Shown here one piece after another: positions 6,298 to 13,536 of a stretch of 13,647 nucleotides of DNA; position 1 is the first letter of the stretch; every line of letters begins with the position of its first letter. The translations under genes were made by a program, and so were the position numbers. The notes beneath the pieces are model-generated. The model had not been told where the DNA came from. It saw nothing but the letters and a program-made list of their open reading frames with translations, and made no database searches. Origin of the DNA: JBFELO01 sp041552055 (GTDB lineage: Bacteria; Acidobacteriota; Thermoanaerobaculia; Thermoanaerobaculales; Sulfomarinibacteraceae); the NCBI GenBank assembly GCA_041552055.1, contig JBFELO010000125.1:1-13647 (forward strand). Reading direction: 5' to 3'.

Positions 6298-7110
6298 ATG
6301 TATCAGGAGTTCTACGGCCTCGACGCCCCACCCTTCAACATCACACCGGATCCCCGGTACCTGTTCTACAGCCAACGCCACCGGGAGGCGTTCGAGCACA
6401 TCCTGTTCGGCATCAGCCAGCGCACGGGCTTCATCCAGATCACAGGCGATGTCGGTACCGGGAAGACGACTCTGTGCAGGGCGGTACTGGAGCGGCTCGA
6501 CGAGGGCTACGCCACCGCGCTGATCCTCAATCCGGTCATGACCGGAATCCAGCTCCTTCGGTCGATCCTGCGTGAGCTCGACCTCAACGACCGCGGCAAC
6601 GATCGGGTGCGGCTCGTCGACCGCCTCAACCAGTTCCTTCTCGATCGGGCCCAAGCCGAGGAGGACGTCGTGCTGTTCGTCGATGAGGCTCAGGACATGT
6701 CGGACGAGCTGTTGGAGCAGGTCCGCCTGCTGTCCAATCTCGAGACCGATGACCGCAAGCTGCTTCAAATCGTGTTGATCGGTCAGCCCGAACTCCGAAG
6801 CCGGCTCGATCGCGACGAGCTGCGACAGCTCCGACAGCGGATCACTGTGCGCTACCACCTCGGTCCGATCAGCCGGCAGGAGACCGAGTCGTACATCCAG
6901 CACCGATTGCGGATCGCGGGCGGTAACGGCCGACCGACCTTCAGCCCGGCCGCGATCCGCGCCATTCACCGCCACTCTCGCGGAGTTCCACGGCTGATCA
7001 ACGCGGTCTGCGACAAGACCCTGCTGTGCGGCTATGTGGAGGGGCGGGACCACCTGTGCTGGCGTCAGGTCCGCCGCGCCATCCGAGATCTCAAGGGGGC
7101 GGCCCGATGA
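6298..7110 (+). CDS. ExeA/GspA-like AAA ATPase
   Basis: 270 residues, the short form of the GspA/ExeA family, without the C-terminal peptidoglycan-binding part found in Aeromonas ExeA. It starts MYQEFYGLDAPPFNITPDPR, the family's signature beginning. Walker A is GDVGTGKTT (50-58), Walker B is VVLFVDEAQ (124-132), and the sensor-like LIGQPEL is at 160-166. The second-region Arg motif RQRI is near 169-172 and the winged-helix-like end PRLINAVCDKTLLCGY at about 221-236. In Aeromonas, ExeA with ExeB helps place the type II secretin in the cell wall. Relatives also occur next to exopolysaccharide/PEP-CTERM genes. The ribosome site before the ATG at 6298 is weak. The stop overlaps the start of the GspB-like gene by four bases (ATGA), a sign of coupled translation. 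Confidence 0.9.
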   Translation: MYQEFYGLDAPPFNITPDPRYLFYSQRHREAFEHILFGISQRTGFIQITGDVGTGKTTLCRAVLERLDEGYATALILNPVMTGIQLLRSILRELDLNDRGNDRVRLVDRLNQFLLDRAQAEEDVVLFVDEAQDMSDELLEQVRLLSNLETDDRKLLQIVLIGQPELRSRLDRDELRQLRQRITVRYHLGPISRQETESYIQHRLRIAGGNGRPTFSPAAIRAIHRHSRGVPRLINAVCDKTLLCGYVEGRDHLCWRQVRRAIRDLKGAAR

Positions 7111-7847
7111 GCCTGATCAGCGAGGCGCTGCGCAAGGCGCGACAACAGGCCGCCGAGGAGGGCCAACAGCGACGCGGCGTGCTCTACAGCTGGGCGCCGG
7201 CGACGCGCCCCAGGGGGACGCGGCTCGGCCTCGGCCTGGTGCTCGGCGCGACCATCGCTCTCGGCGCGGCGCTGGCAGGTGCCGGCGCCGTGTGGTGGTT
7301 CGTCGGCCAACGCGCTCATTCCGAGCCGGTCGCGCAGGCGTCGTCACCCCGGCCGGTTCCACCGGCCGGTTCTTCGGATGACCAGCTCGCCACTGGTCCA
7401 TCCTCGGACGGGGCGCCGTCCGCGCCGCCCGCCACCGCACGCCGACCGCGTGAGGACGCGGCGGGTTCACCGGTGCGGCAAACCGACCAGACCGCCGAGT
7501 CGACGAGCGACGCCCCTCCCGGGGACCTTCCCGTGCAGTCCCGGCCCCAACCAGCGATCGATCCCGCCTCGACGACGGATCGGACGGCTCAGTCGGACCG
7601 CGACCGAACCGATGGCGTGACCATCGGTCCCGACGGTGAACGGATCTACCTGATCGAGGCCGATCTCGACGGGGTGACCCTCACCCTCGATTTCATCGTC
7701 TTCCGGCCCGACGATCCGTTCGCCGAGATCAACGGCCTCGACGTCCACGTCGGCAGCACCATCGAGGGATTTACCGTCGAGGCGATCGAGCGAAACCAGG
7801 TCCGACTCCGAAACCGGGAAGGAGTCCTGATCCTCCGCGCACCTTGA
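7107..7847 (+). CDS. GspB-like secretion assembly protein
   Basis: 246 residues with the typical GspB/ExeB plan. A short cytosolic start, MSLISEALRKARQQA, is characteristic of this family. One membrane helix follows at about 39-66. Then comes a disordered Pro/Ser/Thr/Asp-rich periplasmic linker (about 70-170). Last is a compact C-terminal domain (about 171-246) with FIVFRPDDPFAEINGLDVHV, a glycine-rich turn and EAIERNQVRLRN. That end matches the T2SSB domain pattern (IN-G, V-G, I-G, V-L). The protein is expected to sit in the inner membrane and pair with the ATPase encoded just before it. The start ATG overlaps the upstream stop (ATGA). No other gsp genes are in the window. The gene ends 11 bp from the convergent DUF1295 gene. 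Confidence 0.85.
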   Translation: MSLISEALRKARQQAAEEGQQRRGVLYSWAPATRPRGTRLGLGLVLGATIALGAALAGAGAVWWFVGQRAHSEPVAQASSPRPVPPAGSSDDQLATGPSSDGAPSAPPATARRPREDAAGSPVRQTDQTAESTSDAPPGDLPVQSRPQPAIDPASTTDRTAQSDRDRTDGVTIGPDGERIYLIEADLDGVTLTLDFIVFRPDDPFAEINGLDVHVGSTIEGFTVEAIERNQVRLRNREGVLILRAP

Positions 7848-7858
7848 CCTTCTGTCGA

Positions 7859-8704
7859 TCACCCGCAGCGGCGGGCCCACCGCGGCAGGGGCACGAAGGC
7901 GGGGGTCGACGCCACGTACTCGGCATACCCGGGGCGGCGCTCGACCAGGGCCTTGTCGAGCATGGCCACACCGGAGACCTTGAGGAGCAGGAAGGTCAGC
8001 AGCAGCGGACTGATGAGGGCGAGCGGCCCGCCGCCGGCCGTGCCGATCAGCCCAATCCCCCACCACAGCACCGCTTCGCCGAAGTAGTTGGGGTGACGTG
8101 ACAATCCCCACAGGCCGGACCGCAGGACCTTCCCGCGATGGGACGGGTCCCGCTTGAACGCCATCAGCTGCCAGTCGGCAACGGCTTCGATGCCGAAACC
8201 GATCGCCCACAGGGCGACGCCGAGTCCATCCAGCAAACGTAGTCCCTGCTCGCCCAGCTGCGCGAGCAGGAGCGGGGTCGCCACCACCCACAGCACCACC
8301 GCCTGCAGGATGAAGACCTTGAAGTACGACGTCCACCAGAAGCTCGCCCCTGCCTGCTCGCGCCACTGCCGGTAGCGGAAGTCCTCGCCGTGACCGGCGT
8401 TTCGAACGCCGATGTGCACCGCGAGCCGCAACCCCCATACCGTGACCAACAGGCACGCGAGCAGACCCCTGAGTGTCGGGCGATCGGGAACCACCGCGAG
8501 GTACACCCAGGCGACCAGGATCAATCCTGGTCCCCAGAAGATGTCGACGATGCTCGCGTTGCGCAGAACCAGGCTGACGGTCCACACGGCTGTGAATGCT
8601 ACCGCGGCGACTGCGAGACCGATCCAGAACGGCTGGCCGCTCGTCAACAGCACGACCGCCGAGGCGACCAGCGCGACCGCGAACACGAGCTCGTTCCTAC
8701 CCAT
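7859..8704 (-). CDS. DUF1295 membrane protein (steroid 5-alpha-reductase-like)
   Basis: 281 residues with about six to seven membrane helices. It carries the DUF1295 signature SRHPNYFGE (202-210), preceded by LRSGLWG and followed by a Trp/Gly-rich helix, with ERRPGYAEY at 255-263 near the C-terminus. The family is related to steroid 5-alpha-reductase and isoprenylcysteine methyltransferase folds and is presumed to act on lipids with NAD(P)H or SAM. The substrate is unknown. The ATG at 8704 is chosen because it starts the first hydrophobic helix and overlaps the end of the upstream gene by 8 bp. It has a G-rich stretch (GGGGG) about 5 bases before it. An upstream in-frame start at 8761 lies inside the neighbouring gene and is unlikely. 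It is co-transcribed with the secreted protein encoded before it. Confidence 0.87.
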   Translation of the reverse strand: MGRNELVFAVALVASAVVLLTSGQPFWIGLAVAAVAFTAVWTVSLVLRNASIVDIFWGPGLILVAWVYLAVVPDRPTLRGLLACLLVTVWGLRLAVHIGVRNAGHGEDFRYRQWREQAGASFWWTSYFKVFILQAVVLWVVATPLLLAQLGEQGLRLLDGLGVALWAIGFGIEAVADWQLMAFKRDPSHRGKVLRSGLWGLSRHPNYFGEAVLWWGIGLIGTAGGGPLALISPLLLTFLLLKVSGVAMLDKALVERRPGYAEYVASTPAFVPLPRWARRCG

Positions 8705-9488
8705 CGCTGCCCCCGTTCCGTGTCGCCCTCCGTTCGGCGGTCCGTTCGCTCCGCTCCGCAATCGGAAAGTCGACGCGCACCACGTAGTTGTCGCCCGACT
8801 CGTCCACCAATCGGGACTTGCCCTCGAAGCGCACCACGACCCGGTGGTCGCGGTGGTAGATGAACCGCAGCGGGCCCGCGAGCAGCCGGATCAACGGATT
8901 GGTGAACGCCATGTCGATCGTCACGACCGGCTCGCCGTCCAGGCTCCACTCGTCGGTCTTTACCAGGGAAAATCGGAGGCACCGCAGCCGTTGCGGAATC
9001 AGCAACTCGGCGACGACCCGCTCACCGTCGAGCAGCCGATCCCAATGGTCGTTCACCAGGTGGTTGAGCCCCGCATCCGCCACCGGCAGGTCGGCGCAGG
9101 CCGGACGTTTCTCATCGAAGCGCTCGTCCGACGCCGAGCGCTCCCTGTACAGCACGATGGTTCCGTCCTCGATCCGGACGCCCTCGCTCGTACCCCGTCT
9201 CAGATCCTCGAACCGGACCTCGGGGACCAGTGAATCGCCAGAGAACTCAGCGCGATAGGTCGCGATCTTCTCGCCGTTCGGAGAGACATAGGTCGCTGCG
9301 AGCACGCGGCCGTCGGCCCGGGTTCTTTCAGAGTGGAACTCCGTGTAGAGGAGGCCATCGGTCTTCCGGTCGTACGCGTAGCCGACAAAAGTCGTCTCGT
9401 TCGCAGCGTCCGCTCCGGCTGCAGCGGCCGTATCGAAGATCCCTACGAGCACCAGCCCGACGGCGATGACCTGTCGAACGTCGATCAC
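8697..9488 (-). CDS. Secreted beta-rich protein of unknown function
   Basis: 263 residues. A Sec signal peptide occupies about 1-28 (hydrophobic core VIAVGLVLVGIF, cleavage near AGADA). The mature part alternates short hydrophobic strands and charged turns: TTFVGYAYDRKTDGLLYTEF, VLAATYVSPNGEKIATYRAE, VRIEDGTIVLYRER. This suits a beta-sandwich or barrel that binds a hydrophobic ligand, by pattern only. C131 and C170 could form a disulphide. I do not recognise a named family. A GTG start at 9488 gives a clean signal peptide and has GAGGTGG at 9492-9498. An ATG at 9551 would put 21 odd residues before the signal and is less likely. The gene ends in TAG and overlaps the DUF1295 gene by 8 bp, so the two are likely made and used together. 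Confidence 0.75.
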   Translation of the reverse strand: MIDVRQVIAVGLVLVGIFDTAAAAGADAANETTFVGYAYDRKTDGLLYTEFHSERTRADGRVLAATYVSPNGEKIATYRAEFSGDSLVPEVRFEDLRRGTSEGVRIEDGTIVLYRERSASDERFDEKRPACADLPVADAGLNHLVNDHWDRLLDGERVVAELLIPQRLRCLRFSLVKTDEWSLDGEPVVTIDMAFTNPLIRLLAGPLRFIYHRDHRVVVRFEGKSRLVDESGDNYVVRVDFPIAERSERTAERRATRNGGSDG

Positions 9489-9754
9489 ACCCCACCTCGT
9501 GCCACGATGACTTCCCTCTCCAAGCTCCAATGGCGCCGCGCGGGAGATCATTCCCGACCAGGCGCACCGTTGTTTTTTCACGGTCCTCGATGTCGGCATT
9601 CGCAGCGTGGTGACATCCTGACCGAGGTCGGCACTCCAGCATCCGAGTGCCGGAAGAGTCGGAGCTCCCCTGGGGCTCTCGTGGGGCGAGACTGTCGCGC
9701 CGACGGTCGATCATTCAGGGGATCTTTCGACTCGCTCTCTATGACATGAAAGAC

Positions 9755-9883
9755 CCTGTCATCCCGAGGAGCGCCAGCGACGAGGGATCTGGGCGGGGGA
9801 GCAGAGCTGCACCGGCATTGCCCCCGCCCAGATCCTTCGACTCGCTCCGTCCCTGCGGGCCTCCACTCGCTCAGGATGACAGG
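9755..9883. repeat. REP-like imperfect inverted repeat of the GTCATCCTGAGCGAG type
   Basis: The outer ends are CCTGTCATCC (9755-9764) and GGATGACAGG (9874-9883), exact reverse complements. An inner perfect 15-bp pair, GGATCTGGGCGGGGG (9785-9799) and CCCCCGCCCAGATCC (9821-9835), encloses a 21-base loop. The connecting arms pair imperfectly. On the minus strand the right arm reads GTCATCCTGAGCGAG and then GAGTCGAAGGATCTG, a pattern I know as a dispersed intergenic repeat in several environmental phyla. A third, degenerate arm at 9721-9740 matches 9831-9850 at 17 of 20 positions. It is probably a non-autonomous repeat that makes a long hairpin. Confidence 0.8.
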
Positions 9884-10009
9884 TTGGCACGACCTTGGGT
9901 CGCTCGACTTGATTCCGCCGCGGAGCAGCGTACCGCTCTTCAGGACAAGGAATGACATGTCACTCGGAGAATTCCGCCGAAATCAAAAGGGGTGCACATT
10001 TGACAAATC

Positions 10010-10024
10010 TGAGATACAATCTCA
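10010..10024. promoter_or_regulatory. Dyad upstream of the two-domain ABM-like gene
   Basis: TGAGAT-ACA-ATCTCA has 6-base arms around three bases. It lies 90 bp before the ATG at 10114, and its centre overlaps TACAAT, a -10-like hexamer. TTGACA is present at 10000-10005 but only 9 bp from TACAAT, so the two do not form a normal promoter. It may be a regulator binding site. Confidence 0.3.
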
Positions 10025-10113
10025 CGAAATCGAGACGGACGGAACAACGGCCCGGTCCGCCGGCGGGCAGGCTTGGACGCGCAGCCGCCGATGGCAAGGA
10101 AAGGTGGCACGCC

Positions 10114-10872
10114 ATGTACATGCGGTTCGTACACCTCAAGGTCCGAGAGGGGAAGCTCAGGGAGCTGCGTCGGTTCTACGAGGAGCGGGTCATCCCCGCG
10201 CTCCAGAATACCGAGGGCTGTCTCTTCTCCAGCCTGCTCCAGCCGACCGGAGAGAGCGACGAATGCCTCTCGTTCACGCTGTGGAGCAGTACCGAGTACG
10301 CCGACGAGTACGAAAAGAGCGGTCTTTATGACCAGCTCCTCGACGAGAGCGACGACTACCTCGCCGAGGCGTCCGAATGGCGGGCCCGGCTGACCGGTGA
10401 CCGGGTGCCCGCGGTACGCCCGTTGCAAGACCCCAAGGTCGAGGCATACCCGGTCGAACTGGCCGCCGAGTACGGCGGACTCGATCCCGCATCCTCCCCG
10501 CGGCTGTTCCTGCGCATCGTCGCGGCGCGGGTCGAGGCCGGTCGGTTCGACGAGCTCAAGGAACGCTACGACCAGGAGATCAAGCCGGTGCTGCTGGCGA
10601 CGCCCGGGTGTCGCTCGGTGTTCCTCGTCGAGGGGATCAAGGCACGCTCGCGGGCGCTGTCGGTCACGGTGTGGGACAGCGAGGAGGACGCGATCCGCTA
10701 CGAGCTGAGCGGCAAGTACGACGAGCTGGTCGCCAAGGTGAGCGAGTACTTATCCGGCCTGTACCAGTGGAAACTGTCGCTCGCGCCTTCCCGGGAGCGC
10801 GAGGCCATCACAGGCAAGGACCTTGACGTGAGCGGCTACCACGTGGTCACTGGACGCAGCCTCCAGGGCTGA
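10114..10872 (+). CDS. Two-domain antibiotic-biosynthesis-monooxygenase (ABM)-like protein
   Basis: 252 residues with no signal peptide, so cytoplasmic. Two ABM/dimeric alpha+beta-barrel modules lie in tandem. Module 1 is at about 1-92 (MRFVHLKVREGKLRELRRFY, PGC-like TEGCLFSSLL, ECLSFTLWSSTEYADEY). Module 2 is at about 129-215 (LFLRIVAARVEAGRFDELKE, TPGCRSVFLVEG, ALSVTVWDSEEDAIRYE). Each repeats the strand-helix-GC-strand-W pattern of the fold. Known members include quinone-forming monooxygenases, haem-degrading enzymes and proteins of unknown role; catalysis cannot be assigned. The ATG at 10114 is preceded by AAGGTGG (10101-10107, 6-base gap). It is a single gene, convergent with the peptidase gene, and the name does not imply antibiotic production. 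Confidence 0.82.
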   Translation: MYMRFVHLKVREGKLRELRRFYEERVIPALQNTEGCLFSSLLQPTGESDECLSFTLWSSTEYADEYEKSGLYDQLLDESDDYLAEASEWRARLTGDRVPAVRPLQDPKVEAYPVELAAEYGGLDPASSPRLFLRIVAARVEAGRFDELKERYDQEIKPVLLATPGCRSVFLVEGIKARSRALSVTVWDSEEDAIRYELSGKYDELVAKVSEYLSGLYQWKLSLAPSREREAITGKDLDVSGYHVVTGRSLQG

Positions 10873-10903
10873 TTTCGACGCGCGCGATCGACCACAACCC
10901 GAG

Positions 10904-12940
10904 CTATCGAGCGAATCCGGGCACGAACCGCCGCCACGGTGGCAATTCGTCCCGAGCCTCCTTGGTCGTCGTGGGCATCACCGGTGTCACCCCGGTCCAG
11001 CGCTGAATGACCGCCAGCGCCTCCTCCCGATCCTCTGGCTCGAGCGTCCGGATGTACGAGCCGTGGGTACCGCCGGGATCGACGAAGACGTAGGAGTCGG
11101 TGGCGTCACCGAGCTCGACCATGCCGCCCGTCCAGGGGTCGAACTCGCCATAGATGAACATCATCCGGCTGCCCTCTGTGGCGATCCACTCCTGAATGTC
11201 CGGCATCACGTCGGGGTCGAATGTCGCTGTGACTCCCGGTGGCAGCGCCCCCGCCTCGGGCGACGGTGGATCGGTCACGAGCAGATCATCCAGGTGGTCG
11301 GTCGCCACGTCCGGGTACCCCAGCTCACTGTGGGCCTGGTAGTAGTAGGCGTTGTAGTAGCCGAGGGCGGCGTCGGACAGGTAGATCCAGCCGACGTGCT
11401 CCTCGATGAAGTCGAAGATCTCCTGGTCCGTCGCGGCAGAGGTCGGAATCTCCGAGCAGAAGCTCTCGCCATGGTACTGCCAGAACGCGAACGGCACCTC
11501 GACAACCATGGTTTCGAAGGCACGCTCGGTGCCGCCGATCCAGGTGTAGGTCCAGTCCGTCGACGTCTCGAGAATCTCGATCAGATCGTCGCGGCGGAGG
11601 AGGGCGTCCCTCTGTAAGTCCCACAGGGTCTCGTTGCACTCCTCCGTTCCCACGTTCGCCAGGAAGTCGAGGTAACGCTCGTCCAGTCGGCCGTAGGTGA
11701 GCGGCGCGACGTACGACACGGTGGCATCCACGTCGTCCGGGTAGAAGCGCCGGTGGAAGAACGCGGTCATCCCCCCCTTGCTGTGGCCGGTGTTGATCCA
11801 CGTGCCGGTGTACAGCGGCCGCAGCGCCGCGACGATCCGATGGTGGTCGGCGGCGGCCTGGCGGATATTCAGCAGGCCCAGGTCTCCCGAGGCCGGGGTG
11901 GACCCGCTGAAAAAGCGGTGCTCGACCACGATCTGGTTCGCCGACAGCAGCTCGGTGAGCTCGGCCTTGCGGTCCGCGCGAGTGTTGTGGTAGCCGAGGG
12001 TCCTGAGCACCATTGGCGCGTCGTACGAGCGGTGCAGCAGCGTCGCGTACTGCTGGAACTGCTCGCCGGCCGGCTCGTCGTGATCGGCGGGCTGCTGGAA
12101 GAGGAGCTCGAAGTATCGGTAGCCCTCGTGTTCGGTGGGTAGCTCAGTCACTATCAGGCCCTCGATGGCCCCCAGCTCGGCCGCGATGTCGGCCGGACAC
12201 GCGGCCGCGGGCCTGGCCAGAATCGTCGTGGGGTCGTCGGTCTCGTTGTCCACCACCGAGCCGTAGGGGAAGACACCGTCGCCGGACACCACCTCGACAC
12301 TGGCGAAGCCTCCGACAATATCCGTCCGCGAGAAGCGTCTGCGGTACGGCCGGTTGTCCTGCACCGTCTCACCCGGTGGAATTTCGAGCTCGAAGGTGCC
12401 GACCTGCGAGCCGAGCCGGTCGAACAGGGTCACCGCCACCTCGGCCGTGGTTCCCCCCATGTTCAACGCGCCGACGTTGGCCCGCGCGCCGGCGTCCTCG
12501 CTGAGCTGCTGCAGGTATACGACGGCTCCCACCGCCAGTCCGTCCGCGGTGGTGATTCCGTCGATCGCCTGACCATAGGTACCCAGCGGGGTCTGGTTGT
12601 AGGTCCGCGAGGTGACGGTCACGCCCACGTCCGACCGTAGCTCGAGCGCTCCCATGTGGTTGCCCGACGTCAGCCAGGTCACGACGTCCGGGAAGATTTG
12701 CTGCTCCCCCGCCGGAATGACGAAGCTCTCCGTGAACACCCCTCCGTCGGTGTGCAGGAGCATCTCCACCACCGCGTCGCTGTCGCACAGGTTGAGCACC
12801 CCGACGTCGGTTCGCCACGCGCTGTCGCCCACCCCGGAGTTGTGGGCGACCGCGGCGATCCAATGGGTCTCGGCATCGGCGACCACTGCGACCGCCGCGA
12901 CCATGAGAGTCAGCAGGCAATTTCGGATCGAAGTCCTCAT
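10904..12940 (-). CDS. Secreted S37-family (PS-10 / tripeptidyl aminopeptidase-like) serine peptidase with extra N-terminal module
   Basis: 678 residues. A Sec signal peptide occupies 1-23 (ending VVADA before ETH). Residues about 25-245 form a beta-rich module (WIAAVAHNSGVGDSAWRTDV, PAGEQQIFPDV, ARANVGALNM). I associate it with exported proteins of Acidobacteriota; its function is unknown. The peptidase domain spans about 250-650. VEHRFFSGSTP (339-349) precedes the nucleophile GHSKGGMTAFFHRRFYPDDV with Ser387. Asp601 lies in YGEFDPWTGG and His626 in GGTHGSYI, giving a complete alpha/beta-hydrolase Ser-Asp-His triad in the family order. Streptomyces relatives release tripeptides from the N-terminus; that specificity is inferred here. 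Five cysteines are present. The ATG at 12940 has AGGAGG at 12946-12951 (5-base gap). It stands alone and is convergent with the ABM-like gene 31 bp away. Confidence 0.93.
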   Translation of the reverse strand: MRTSIRNCLLTLMVAAVAVVADAETHWIAAVAHNSGVGDSAWRTDVGVLNLCDSDAVVEMLLHTDGGVFTESFVIPAGEQQIFPDVVTWLTSGNHMGALELRSDVGVTVTSRTYNQTPLGTYGQAIDGITTADGLAVGAVVYLQQLSEDAGARANVGALNMGGTTAEVAVTLFDRLGSQVGTFELEIPPGETVQDNRPYRRRFSRTDIVGGFASVEVVSGDGVFPYGSVVDNETDDPTTILARPAAACPADIAAELGAIEGLIVTELPTEHEGYRYFELLFQQPADHDEPAGEQFQQYATLLHRSYDAPMVLRTLGYHNTRADRKAELTELLSANQIVVEHRFFSGSTPASGDLGLLNIRQAAADHHRIVAALRPLYTGTWINTGHSKGGMTAFFHRRFYPDDVDATVSYVAPLTYGRLDERYLDFLANVGTEECNETLWDLQRDALLRRDDLIEILETSTDWTYTWIGGTERAFETMVVEVPFAFWQYHGESFCSEIPTSAATDQEIFDFIEEHVGWIYLSDAALGYYNAYYYQAHSELGYPDVATDHLDDLLVTDPPSPEAGALPPGVTATFDPDVMPDIQEWIATEGSRMMFIYGEFDPWTGGMVELGDATDSYVFVDPGGTHGSYIRTLEPEDREEALAVIQRWTGVTPVMPTTTKEARDELPPWRRFVPGFAR

Positions 12941-13259
12941 GTCAGCCTCCTATCGCGCCCCTGTCGAAGGCGTCACTCTGAGATATCGTGCCGGGCTCGG
13001 ACGGGAGGTCGCCCGCGGCCGTCCCACCGTCGCTCCCACGCCTCTGAGACGTCACTGGAGCAATACCACGCTCATTGTGACAGCGAGATCCGGCCACTCA
13101 ACCCGCAACTCCGGCGACAGGGACGTTTCGAGGTTCTCTCGCTCCTTCGACGCGCCCTCTCCCGAATGTGCTCCCCGCGGGCGCACCAGGGGGCCGGGGA
13201 TTCTCGATCGGGGACACCGGAGTAGCTTCGTCGCGCCCTTCTGCGCGCGCCCCTCCCGC

Positions 13260-13342
13260 GGGTGCCCCCCTTGACAATGTTGGCCCCCGACAAGCTGCCG
13301 GTTTGAGCGACGTTGATCCCAACATTGTCAAGAACGGCACCC
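13260..13342. repeat. Long inverted repeat of unit 1
   Basis: The arms 13260-13283 and 13319-13342 are 24 bases long with three mismatches. The inner 14 bases, CTTGACAATGTTGG and CCAACATTGTCAAG, pair perfectly. The 35-base loop is GC-rich. The arms are much less GC-rich than their surroundings. Confidence 0.85.
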
Positions 13343-13449
13343 CGCATGTCGGTCATACCAGGCACGCCCGCACGGTGTGCTGTCGTCGGCCTGCGGCTCG
13401 CATCGACCATCTGGCTCTCGAGGCGCCCTCTCCCCAGCTCACTCCCCGT

Positions 13450-13536
13450 GGGAGCCCGGTATTGGCGTTTCGCGGCCTCAAGGCAAACCGCCCTGTCCAC
13501 AAAGGATGTCCTCGAAACGCAATACCCGGCACTCCC
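13450..13536. repeat. Long imperfect inverted repeat of unit 2
   Basis: The arms 13450-13472 and 13513-13536 pair over about 21 positions with small bulges. Exact blocks are GGGAG, GGTATT and GCGTTTCG with their complements. A secondary small stem, AGGGC/GCCTT, lies in the 40-base loop (about 13480-13494). The arm sequence differs from that of unit 1, so pairing rather than sequence is what the two units share. Confidence 0.75.

Larger units (their letters stand above)
9489..10113. other. 625-bp non-coding region with repeats and a possible operator
   Basis: No frame here looks coding. The middle (about 9716-9883) is a REP-like dispersed repeat. The right part holds TGACATGTCA (9953-9962), a perfect 10-bp palindrome, and the dyad at 10010-10024. 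The left part (9489-9715) should contain the promoter of the secreted-protein/DUF1295 pair, but I see no convincing hexamers. Confidence 0.5.

Noticed and set aside
5738..6523. 261-codon plus-strand ORF across the RRM gene and its upstream region
   Set aside because: It is antisense to the RRM gene, which has both RNP motifs and a terminator. The ORF composition is chance-like.
10000..10020. TTGACA and TACAAT as a sigma-70 promoter
   Set aside because: They are only 9 bp apart, far from the required 16-18 bp.
10114..10872. Evidence for an antibiotic biosynthesis cluster
   Set aside because: ABM-fold domains are widespread outside such clusters, and no synthase or tailoring gene is nearby.
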